A DNA stretch of 8,714 nucleotides. It comes from Acidimicrobiia bacterium UBA6912 (lineage in GTDB: Bacteria; Actinomycetota; Acidimicrobiia; Spongiisociales; UBA5794). Below are positions 1 to 7,440 of the stretch, in pieces (the first letter of the stretch is position 1; the number at the start of each line of letters is the position of its first letter). The stretch is from the NCBI GenBank assembly GCA_002450985.1, contig DKBA01000308.1, positions 1 to 8,714 on the forward strand. The letters are read 5' to 3'. The translations under genes were made by a program, and so were the position numbers. The notes beneath the pieces were generated by a model that saw only the letters and a program-made list of their open reading frames with translations, ran no database searches and was not told where the DNA came from.

Positions 1-3000
1 CCGCACCGACCGCCGGCGCCCCGCTCACCCAGGCCCAGTCCCTGATCTGGGCCGGGCAGCGGCTGCACCCCGACGTTCCGCTCTACAACATGGTGCTGGC
101 GTTTCGCCTGTCCGGGAACGTCGACGTCGCCGCGTTCAGCGCGGCCTTCGACGCACTGGTCACCTCGACGGATGCGTTCCGCACCGTGTTCACCGACGAC
201 GAGGGGATTCCGCGGCGCCGTGTGCTCGACGGCGCGCCAGCCGCCCTCGAGGTCGTTGACCTCTCCGGCGCCGTGGATCCCGCTGCCGCCGTGCGCACCC
301 TCGTCGACGAGGCGGCCACCGCACCCTTCGATCTCAGCCGAGCGCTCTACCGCTCCGGCCTCGCCAAGCTCGCCGAGTCCGAGTTCGTGTGGTGGCTGTC
401 GCAGCACCACCTCACCACCGACGGCTGGTCGGTGGCCATCGTGTACCGGCGGATGGCAGACCTCTACGCCGCCGCCGTCGCCGGCGAGCTCGACCGGGCA
501 CCCGCCGACTACCCCCAGTTCGAGCGCTACGCCGAGTTCGAGCAGAGGTCGCGGGATTCGGCGGCGTTCGCCGAGGCGGCGACGTTCTGGGCGGAGAAGG
601 CAGCCCGCCAAGTCGAGCCGCCGAGCTTCTACGGGGTTGCGCCGCCCCCGGGCGGGAGCACCCGCACCGATCGGGTCACCTCCACGCTCGGCGCCGAGCG
701 CGCCGCCCGGCTCGACGAGCTCGTCTCCGGCGATGGTGGCGGCAGCCTGATGGCAGGCATGTCCCAATTCAGCGTGTTCGCCACCGTGCTGTGTGCGGTG
801 CTGGCACGCATCACCGGCCGGCGCGACCTCGCCGTGCTCGCCCCCGCCCACAACCGCCCCTCCGCCCGCTTCAAGGCCACCGCCGGACTCTTCATCGAGG
901 TGCTGCCGCTGCACGTGACCATCGGTGCGGGGGAGACCTTCCGCACGCTGCTCGAGAAGGTCAGCGCCGAGGCCCAAGACCTGATGCTGCACGCCAGGCC
1001 CGGGACGAGCAGCGCCACCCACAACCGCGCCGACTCGGTGCTTCTCAACTTCATCAACGCCTCGTTCGGCGACTTCGCCGGCATGCCGATGCGGTCGGAG
1101 TGGGTGCACGCCGGCCACGGGGACGCCGACCACATGCTCCGCCTCCAGGTGCACGACTTCGACGCAACGGGCGACTGGACCCTGCACTTCGACGTCAACC
1201 GCGACGTGTTCGACGGCGAGCGGGAGCAGGCGCTGATCCGCCACTTCATGCAGATGTTCGACGCCATGCTCGCCGACCTCGACACGCCCATTGCCTCAGT
1301 CGACCTCCTCACCGCGCAGGAGCGGACCGCGCTCGACGCCGTCAACGACACCGCCGCGGAGGTGCCATTCGCCACGGTGGTTGCCGCGTTCGACCGCCAG
1401 GTGGCACGAACGCCCGATGCGGTGGCGGTGCGCCTCGGGGAAGCGACGGTCAGCTACGCCGAGCTCGACGGGAGGAGCGACCGGCTGGCGGCGGCGATCG
1501 ACGCCGTGGTCACCGGCGCACCGACCCCGCGGGTGGCCATCTACTTGCCGCGCTCCATCGAGATGGTGACGGCGGTGGTGGGCGTCCTGAAGGCGGGCGC
1601 CGCCTACGTGCCGATCGACCGCCAGTACCCGCCGGAGCGGATCGGCTTCCTCCTCGCCGACAGCGAGGCGGCTGCCGTCGTGACGACGGCCGAGCTGGCG
1701 AGCCTGCTGCCCGACCACGATGCGCGGGTGATCACCGTGCCCCTCGGTCCGGGGGGCGACCTTCCCCGCCGCCGTGACCCGGGTCCGGACGACGTCGCCT
1801 ACGTCATGTACACGTCCGGCTCCACCGGGGAGCCGAAGGGTGTGCTGGTGTCCCACGGCAGCCTCGCCAACTACGTGGCGTGGGCGGCCGGCGAGCACGG
1901 CCGGGGCGGCCCGGTCAGCTATCCGCTCTACTCGTCGTTCGGGTTCGATCTCACCGTCACCTCGCTCTACGTCCCGCTGGTGACGGGAGGCGAGGTCGTG
2001 GTGTATCCCGAGCCGGAGGGGACCGACCTGTCTGTGCTCGACGTCTTCGGCGACGACCTCGTCGACGTCGTGAAGCTCACGCCGTCGCACCTCGCCCTGC
2101 TCGACCCGGCGCTGCTCGACACGAAGCGGATCCGCACGCTGATGGTCGGCGGCGAGGACCTCAAGACCGCTGTCGCCCGCGCCGCCTTCGACGCCTCGTT
2201 CGGCCGCCTCGAGATCGTCAACGAGTACGGCCCCACCGAGGCGACCGTCGGCTGCATGATCCACCGCTACGACCCCACCACAGACACGGCGATGTCCGTG
2301 CCGCTGGGACGACCCGCCGCCAACACGCGTATCACCATCCGGGACGACGATCTCGCCCTCGTGCCCCTCGGCGTCATCGGCGAGATCTGTGTGGGTGGGG
2401 CCGGGGTCGCCCTCGGCTACCTGGGCCGGCCGGAGCTGACCGCAGAGCGGTTCGTCGCCGACCCCGACCATCCCGGCGAGATCCTGTACCGCACGGGCGA
2501 CCTCGCCCGCTGGCGCTCGCCGGGGGCGATGGAGTTCCTCGGTAGGGCCGACACCCAGGTCAAGGTACGCGGTTTCCGCATCGAGCTCGGCGAGATCGAG
2601 ACGGCGCTCGCCGCCCAGCCTGACATCGCCGAGAGCTTCGTCGCCGTCGTCGAGTCGGAGACGGAGCGGGCGGCATCGGCGAGCATCCGCTACTGCGTAC
2701 GATGCGGGCTCGCCTCCAACCACCCGGATGCGCAGCTCGATGACGCCGGCGTGTGCCGGCCGTGCCTCTTCTACGACGCCTACCGGCACCGGGCCGAGGA
2801 CTACTTCGGCACGATGGACGAGTTCCGTGCCCTGCTCGCCGACGCCACGCCGAATGCGGCGGGGCAGGACTGCGTGATGCTGCTGAGCGGCGGCAAGGAC
2901 AGCACCTATGCGCTGTACCAGCTGGTCGCCAACGGGCTCACCCCACTCGTCTTCTCGCTGGAGAACGGCTTCATCTCCGAAGGGGCGAAGACCAACATCC

Positions 3001-4262
3001 GGCGGGTCGTCGACGATCTCGGGCTCGAGCTGGTGATGGACGGTCCTGCGGCCATGAACGACATCTTCGCCGACAGCCTGCGCCGCTTCTCCAACGTGTG
3101 CCAGGGCTGCTTCAAGACCGTGTACACGCTCGGCATGAACCTCGCCCACCAGCGCGGCCTTCGCCACGTCATCACCGGGCTGTCGCGGGGTCAGATCTTC
3201 GAGACCCGGCTCGCCGACCTCTTCCGCATCGGCATCGTCGACCGCGATGAGGTGGACGCGGCCATCGTGGAGGCACGTCGCGCCTACCACCGCGAGGACG
3301 ATGCGGTGCGCCGGTCGCTCGACACGACGCTGTTCGACGATGACACCCTGTTCGACCAGATCCAGATCGTGGACTTCTACCGGTACCACGACGTCGGGCT
3401 CGCCGAGCTGTACGGCTTCCTCGACCGGCATGCCCCGTGGGTGCGTCCCGCCGACACCGGCCGGTCCACGAACTGCCTCATCAACAACACCGGCATCTTC
3501 GTGCACAAGACGGAGCGGGGCTATCACAACTACGCGCTGCCCTACAGCTGGGACGTGCGCCTCGGGCACAAGACGCGAGATGCGGCGCTCGCCGAGCTCG
3601 ACGACGAGATCGACGTCACGCAGGTGCGCGGCATCCTCGCCGAGGTCGGCTACGAGATCGAGACCCCGGTCGGGGGGCCTGCTGCCCTCGGGGGGCTCCA
3701 GAAGCGGCTCGTCGCCTACTACGTGGCCTCTGGCGAGGACGTGACCGATTCGCAGGTGCGCAGCCATCTCGACGGCCGGTTGCCCGACTACATGGTGCCG
3801 TCCTACTTCGTCCGCCTCGATGCCATGCCACTGACCATCAACGGAAAGGTCGATCGCAAGGCGCTGCCCGACCCGCGGCTCCGCACTCGGGTGGCAGCCG
3901 GCGACTACGCCGCTCCTCGCAACCCCGTCGAGGAGCGGCTCGTCGACATCTGGCAGTCGGTGCTCGGTGTCGAGGGGATCGGTACGACCCACCGGTTCAT
4001 CGAGCTGGGCGGCGACTCGATCCTCACGATCCAGGTCGTGGCGAAAGCGAAGGCGGCGGGGCTGCGCTTCACCCCCCAGCAGCTCTTCCGGCTCGAGACG
4101 ATCTCCGAGCTGGCGAAGGTCGTCGAGGAGGAGACGGCGCCGGTGGCCGTCCCGGTTCCTGCGCCGGCGCCTGGCGGGTTCGGTCTCGACATCGTGCCCG
4201 AGGCCGGGCTGAGTCCCGAAGAGCTCGACGACGTGCTGAGGACGTTCGGCGGGGCGGAGTGA
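1..4262 (+). CDS. Nonribosomal peptide synthetase, C-A(PP-loop)-PCP module, 5' partial
   Basis: Cytoplasmic NRPS module that selects, activates and condenses one amino acid. The frame is open from base 3, giving 1,419 visible residues; the start lies outside the window. The ATG at base 90 is not the start, because condensation core C1 (PLTQAQSLIW) is already encoded from base 24. Domains by visible residue: C, about 9-440, with HHLTTDG at 135-141; A, from about 460, with A3 TSGSTGEPKG (bases 1812-1841), A5 NEYGPTE, A7 YRTGD and A8 VKVRGFRIELGEIE (2559-2600); a PP-loop insert, about 890-1232; A resumed, with A9 LPDYMVP and A10 NGKVDRKALP; PCP, about 1303-1375, with LGGDS and the phosphopantetheine serine at 4017-4019. 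The pocket residues read DLTKMGEVGK, against DLTKLGEVGK for known Asn domains, so Asn is the likely substrate. A Pro/Ala linker and the tail GLSPEELDDVLRTFG end the protein, possibly a docking helix for the next NRPS. The NRPS assignment is certain; the role of the insert is inferred. Confidence 0.97.
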   Translation, partial: APTAGAPLTQAQSLIWAGQRLHPDVPLYNMVLAFRLSGNVDVAAFSAAFDALVTSTDAFRTVFTDDEGIPRRRVLDGAPAALEVVDLSGAVDPAAAVRTLVDEAATAPFDLSRALYRSGLAKLAESEFVWWLSQHHLTTDGWSVAIVYRRMADLYAAAVAGELDRAPADYPQFERYAEFEQRSRDSAAFAEAATFWAEKAARQVEPPSFYGVAPPPGGSTRTDRVTSTLGAERAARLDELVSGDGGGSLMAGMSQFSVFATVLCAVLARITGRRDLAVLAPAHNRPSARFKATAGLFIEVLPLHVTIGAGETFRTLLEKVSAEAQDLMLHARPGTSSATHNRADSVLLNFINASFGDFAGMPMRSEWVHAGHGDADHMLRLQVHDFDATGDWTLHFDVNRDVFDGEREQALIRHFMQMFDAMLADLDTPIASVDLLTAQERTALDAVNDTAAEVPFATVVAAFDRQVARTPDAVAVRLGEATVSYAELDGRSDRLAAAIDAVVTGAPTPRVAIYLPRSIEMVTAVVGVLKAGAAYVPIDRQYPPERIGFLLADSEAAAVVTTAELASLLPDHDARVITVPLGPGGDLPRRRDPGPDDVAYVMYTSGSTGEPKGVLVSHGSLANYVAWAAGEHGRGGPVSYPLYSSFGFDLTVTSLYVPLVTGGEVVVYPEPEGTDLSVLDVFGDDLVDVVKLTPSHLALLDPALLDTKRIRTLMVGGEDLKTAVARAAFDASFGRLEIVNEYGPTEATVGCMIHRYDPTTDTAMSVPLGRPAANTRITIRDDDLALVPLGVIGEICVGGAGVALGYLGRPELTAERFVADPDHPGEILYRTGDLARWRSPGAMEFLGRADTQVKVRGFRIELGEIETALAAQPDIAESFVAVVESETERAASASIRYCVRCGLASNHPDAQLDDAGVCRPCLFYDAYRHRAEDYFGTMDEFRALLADATPNAAGQDCVMLLSGGKDSTYALYQLVANGLTPLVFSLENGFISEGAKTNIRRVVDDLGLELVMDGPAAMNDIFADSLRRFSNVCQGCFKTVYTLGMNLAHQRGLRHVITGLSRGQIFETRLADLFRIGIVDRDEVDAAIVEARRAYHREDDAVRRSLDTTLFDDDTLFDQIQIVDFYRYHDVGLAELYGFLDRHAPWVRPADTGRSTNCLINNTGIFVHKTERGYHNYALPYSWDVRLGHKTRDAALAELDDEIDVTQVRGILAEVGYEIETPVGGPAALGGLQKRLVAYYVASGEDVTDSQVRSHLDGRLPDYMVPSYFVRLDAMPLTINGKVDRKALPDPRLRTRVAAGDYAAPRNPVEERLVDIWQSVLGVEGIGTTHRFIELGGDSILTIQVVAKAKAAGLRFTPQQLFRLETISELAKVVEEETAPVAVPVPAPAPGGFGLDIVPEAGLSPEELDDVLRTFGGAE
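2664..3698 (+). other. PP-loop ATP-pyrophosphatase domain inserted in the A domain between A8 and A9
   Basis: About 345 residues split the A domain after A8, where VVESE would normally lead straight into KRLVAYYV. The insert opens with two CxxC pairs (CVRC at 2694-2705, CRPC at 2754-2765) spaced like a small zinc ribbon. The PP-loop SGGKDST follows at 2886-2906, where ATP pyrophosphate would bind. A third pair, CQGC, lies at 3099-3110 and a single Cys (STNC) at 3474-3476. It closes with WDVRLGHKTRDAAL. The start, with paired Cys, DxxGVCxxC and SGGKDSTY, recalls N-acetyl sugar amidotransferases of the WbpG/PseA type. CxxC plus a distal Cys recalls the iron-sulfur sites of TtcA/TtuA tRNA thiolases. 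Family chemistry is adenylation of a carbonyl oxygen followed by attack of sulfide or ammonia. An in-cis thioamide, amidine, amide or nitrile step is therefore plausible but unproven. No glutaminase domain accompanies it. Domain edges are approximate. Confidence 0.9.
4256..4259 (+). promoter_or_regulatory. Ribosome binding site for the second NRPS gene
   Basis: GGAG lies inside the last codons of the upstream NRPS gene, four bases before the GTG at 4264. It supports that GTG as the start and points to translational coupling, since only one base separates the upstream TGA (4260-4262) from the GTG. Confidence 0.65.
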
Positions 4263-4263
4263 G

Positions 4264-7200
4264 GTGACGGCTCCCGGCGCCAACATCGAGGCGGTCTATC
4301 CGCTGACCCCGGTGCAGGAGGGCATCCTCTTCCACACGCTCTACGCCCCAGGTTCGCCGCTCTACTTCCAGCAGTACACGGCCGTGATCGAAGGCGGCCT
4401 GGATGCCGGCGCGTTCCGGGAGGCGTGGCAGCTCGTCATCGACCGTCATGCGGCGCTGCGGGCGCTGCTGACGTGGGAGGGGAGGGAGCGGCCCCTCCAG
4501 GTGGTGCGCACCGTCGTGGAACCAGAGTGGCGCATCGAGGACTGGCGGGACACGACGGCGGATCTCCACGACGTACGTCTCGCCGAGTTCCTCGAGTCGG
4601 ATCGGTCGCGGGGATTCGTGCTCGATGTGGCCCCGCTGATGCGCTTCGCCCTCTTCCGCACCGGCGATGCCGCCCATCGTTTCGTGTGGAGCCATCACCA
4701 CGTCGTGCTCGACGGCTGGTCGATGGGGATCGTCGTCGACGAGGTGTTCGCCGCCTACGAGGCGCTGGTGGGAAGCGCCGAACCGGAGCTCGCACCGCCA
4801 GCTCCCTATCGCGAGTACGTGCGGTGGCTCCACTCGCACGACGACGCCGGTGCCGAGGCGCACTGGCGCCGCCTCCTCTCCGGCGTCACGGCGGCGACGA
4901 GCCTGCGGGTCGAGCAGCCCACGGCCTCGCCGTGGGCGGAGCGTCACGCCGAGGAGATCGTGCGGCTCCCCGCCGAGGCGACCGAGCGGCTCGTCCGGAT
5001 CGCCAGGGGCAACGGGCTCACCCTCAACACGGTGCTGCGGGGGGCGTGGGCGCTCGTGCTCGGCCGCTACAGCGGCCAGGATGACGTCGTCTTCGGCGCG
5101 ACGTTCGCCGGCCGTCCCGCGGAGCTCGATCGCTCGACCGAGATGGTGGGGCTCTTCATCAACACCCTCCCGGTGCGGGTGCGTATCGAGCACGACGCTG
5201 CGGTGGGGGAGTGGCTGGGCGGTCTGCAGCGGGAGCAGATCGACACCGCGGCGCACGAGGCGACGCCGCTCGCCGACGTGCAAGCGTGGAGCGACGTCCC
5301 GAAGGGCGAGCCGCTGTTCCAGACGCTGCTCGTCTTCGAGAACGTGCCGCACCCGGCCGGCCGGTCCGGCACGCTGGCGACGTCCGATGTCCGCTACCTG
5401 CAACGCAGCAACTACCCGCTGGCCGTGCTCGTGATGCCGGGAGACGAGCTCGAGCTGATCCTCCTCTACGACGCCGACCGCTACGACGCAGCCGTGGTGC
5501 GGCGCATGGCACGGCAGCTGGCTCGCCTCCTCGAGGCGATGAGCGAGGACCTCGCCCAGCCGGTCGCCGACCTCGCCTTCTTCCCCGACGGGGAGCTGCG
5601 CGAGGTCCTGGTGACGTGGAACGACACCGCCGCCGACTACCCGGACGACCACACCATCCACTCGCTGATCCTCGCCGCCGCGGCGCGGGCCCCCTCGGCC
5701 CCGGCCGTCGTTGGCGAGGGGGCGACGCTCACGTATGCGGACCTCGTCGCCCGCGCCTCGGCCGTGGCGAGCCGGCTCGGCGAGCGGGGCGTCGGCCCCG
5801 ACGTGCGCGTCGGTGTTGCGGTGGAGCGTTCGCCGGGCACGGTCGTGGCCATCCTGGGCGTGCTGCTCGCCGGCGGCGCCTACGTGCCGCTCGATCCCCG
5901 CCAGCCCTCCGCCCGGCTCGGCTACCTGCTCGCCGACGTGTCGGCGGCGGCGGTGATCGCCGGCCCCGAACTGGACCCCGGCGCCGTCCCGGCCGGCGTC
6001 TCCATGCTCGAGATCGACGAGGAGGGCCGTCTTGCCGGCGATGGGCCCGAGCCGTCCTACGGCGCCCCGGCGCCGTCAGGCGCGGGACCAGACGATCTCG
6101 CCTACGTCGTCTCCACGTCCGGCTCGACCGGGCGCCCCAAGGGGGTGGCCGTCACCCATCGCAGCCTCGTCAACTCGACGCACGCCCGCCTCCACGCCTA
6201 CGGCGAAGGGGTGGGCTCGTTCCTGCTGCTGTCCCCGTTCATCTTCGACAGCTCGATCGCCGGACTCTTCTCGAGCCTCACCCAGGGCGGGACGCTCGTG
6301 CTCCCGGCACCCGACATGGAGAAGGACGTACGCCACCTCGCCGGGCTCATCGCCACCCACGGGGTGACCCACACCCTCGCCCTGCCGGCGTTGTACGACC
6401 TGTTGCTGGATCACGCCGACCCGTCCGCCCTCCGGTCGCTGCGCCTCGTCATGGTGGCCGGGGAGGCGTGTCCCCCGTCTCTGGTGCGTCGGCATCACGA
6501 GCGAGTGCCGGGAGCGAAGCTCGTGAACGAGTACGGACCCACCGAAGCCACCGTGTGGTGCACCGTGCACCACACCGAGCCGCCGGCCACGGGTGCTGAG
6601 GAACCGGCCCTGCGGGTCCCGATCGGTCGTCCCATCGCCAACACCCAGGTCTTCGTGCTCGACGATCTCGGCCGGCCGGTGCCGGTCGGCGTTCCCGGCG
6701 AGCTGCACGTCGGCGGGCTCGGTCTGGCCCGGGGATACCTCGACCACGCCGAGCTGACCGCGGAGCGGTTCGTCGACCACGACCTCCCCGGCTGTGGCAC
6801 GGTGCGGCTCTACCGGACGGGAGACGTGGCCCGGTTCCTGCCGGAAGGCTCGCTCGACCTCATCGGGCGCCGCGACCACCAGGTCAAGATCAGGGGCCAG
6901 CGCATCGAGCTCGGCGAGATCGAGATGGTGCTGCGGGAGCATCCCGACGTGCGGGACGCCGTCGTCGTGGTGCTGGGTGACGACGATCCCGTGTCGGGGC
7001 TCGTCGCCTATGCCGCAACCGCCGCCGACGGATCGGCGCTGCGGGCCTACCTCGCCGAGCGGCTCCCCGACGCGATGGTGCCGGCGGTCGTGGTGGCGCT
7101 CCCCGAGCTGCCGCACGGCGCGACCGGCAAGATCGACCGGGCTCGGCTCCCCGTACCGGCGAAGACCGCCGCGGAGGCGAGCGGCGGCCTCGTGGCGCCG

Positions 7201-7440
7201 CAGGGCGACGTGGAGCGTACGCTCGCCGAGATCTGGCAGGGGGTGCTCGGCATCGAGCAGGTGGGAGCCACCGACAACTTCTTCGACCTCGGCGGCGACT
7301 CGATCCTCTCCATCCGCATCATCGCCCGCGCCCACGAGGCGGGCCTCGTCATCACCCCCCGCCAGTTCTTCGAGTTCCCGACGATCGCCGAGCTGGCACA
7401 CGTCGTCACCCCGGCCGGCGAGGGCGGTGCTACCGCCTGA
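4264..7440 (+). CDS. Nonribosomal peptide synthetase, single C-A-PCP module
   Basis: Complete 1,058-residue NRPS starting at GTG 4264, one base after the upstream NRPS stop and with GGAG in front, so the two are almost certainly one operon. The C domain (about 1-440) starts only some ten residues in with YPLTPVQEGILFH and has an intact HHVVLDG at residues 145-151 (bases 4696-4716). The A domain (about 455-960) has A3 TSGSTGRPKG at 6115-6144, preceded by Ser where Tyr or Phe is usual, then A5 NEYGPTE, A7 YRTGD, A8 VKIRGQRIELGEIE and A10 GKIDRARLP, with the conserved Lys at 7129-7131. The pocket reads by eye as D-S-A-A-M-A-E-V-W-K, which I cannot match to a substrate. The PCP (about 975-1047) has LGGDS with its serine at 7300-7302. 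The protein stops about ten residues later, with no thioesterase, reductase, epimerase or docking helix. It probably receives the chain from the upstream module; release must occur elsewhere or in trans. Confidence 0.97.
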   Translation: MTAPGANIEAVYPLTPVQEGILFHTLYAPGSPLYFQQYTAVIEGGLDAGAFREAWQLVIDRHAALRALLTWEGRERPLQVVRTVVEPEWRIEDWRDTTADLHDVRLAEFLESDRSRGFVLDVAPLMRFALFRTGDAAHRFVWSHHHVVLDGWSMGIVVDEVFAAYEALVGSAEPELAPPAPYREYVRWLHSHDDAGAEAHWRRLLSGVTAATSLRVEQPTASPWAERHAEEIVRLPAEATERLVRIARGNGLTLNTVLRGAWALVLGRYSGQDDVVFGATFAGRPAELDRSTEMVGLFINTLPVRVRIEHDAAVGEWLGGLQREQIDTAAHEATPLADVQAWSDVPKGEPLFQTLLVFENVPHPAGRSGTLATSDVRYLQRSNYPLAVLVMPGDELELILLYDADRYDAAVVRRMARQLARLLEAMSEDLAQPVADLAFFPDGELREVLVTWNDTAADYPDDHTIHSLILAAAARAPSAPAVVGEGATLTYADLVARASAVASRLGERGVGPDVRVGVAVERSPGTVVAILGVLLAGGAYVPLDPRQPSARLGYLLADVSAAAVIAGPELDPGAVPAGVSMLEIDEEGRLAGDGPEPSYGAPAPSGAGPDDLAYVVSTSGSTGRPKGVAVTHRSLVNSTHARLHAYGEGVGSFLLLSPFIFDSSIAGLFSSLTQGGTLVLPAPDMEKDVRHLAGLIATHGVTHTLALPALYDLLLDHADPSALRSLRLVMVAGEACPPSLVRRHHERVPGAKLVNEYGPTEATVWCTVHHTEPPATGAEEPALRVPIGRPIANTQVFVLDDLGRPVPVGVPGELHVGGLGLARGYLDHAELTAERFVDHDLPGCGTVRLYRTGDVARFLPEGSLDLIGRRDHQVKIRGQRIELGEIEMVLREHPDVRDAVVVVLGDDDPVSGLVAYAATAADGSALRAYLAERLPDAMVPAVVVALPELPHGATGKIDRARLPVPAKTAAEASGGLVAPQGDVERTLAEIWQGVLGIEQVGATDNFFDLGGDSILSIRIIARAHEAGLVITPRQFFEFPTIAELAHVVTPAGEGGATA
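7430..7440. other. 11-bp convergent overlap of two coding regions
   Basis: The TGA of the plus-strand NRPS gene (7438-7440) lies beyond the TAG of the minus-strand gene (complement of 7430-7432). The last codons of both genes therefore share these bases. There is no room for a conventional terminator between the convergent transcripts, and I see no T-run after a stem on either side. Confidence 0.85.

Noticed and set aside
90..92. ATG as the start of the first NRPS gene
   Set aside because: The same frame is open to base 3 and already encodes the conserved start of the C domain (PLTQAQSLIW), so the true start is upstream of the window.
2664..3698. The PP-loop segment as an assembly chimera or a separate gene
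   Set aside because: The frame is continuous on both sides, and the A domain resumes at the expected point (KRLVAYYV, then A9 and A10). It is a genuine insertion at a loop known to tolerate other domains.
2664..3698. Glutamine-dependent asparagine synthetase domain
   Set aside because: No N-terminal Cys glutaminase domain is present. The Cys-pair pattern and the SGGKDST context fit amidotransferase or thiolase type PP-loop proteins better.
1296..4286. 996-residue open frame antisense to the first NRPS gene
   Set aside because: It has no recognisable motif and a His/Arg/Glu/Val-skewed composition, as expected from the complement of GC-rich coding DNA. The opposite strand encodes clear NRPS domains.
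4069..5661. 530-residue antisense open frame
   Set aside because: It spans the junction of two real plus-strand genes, has no domain motif and shows a shadow-like composition.
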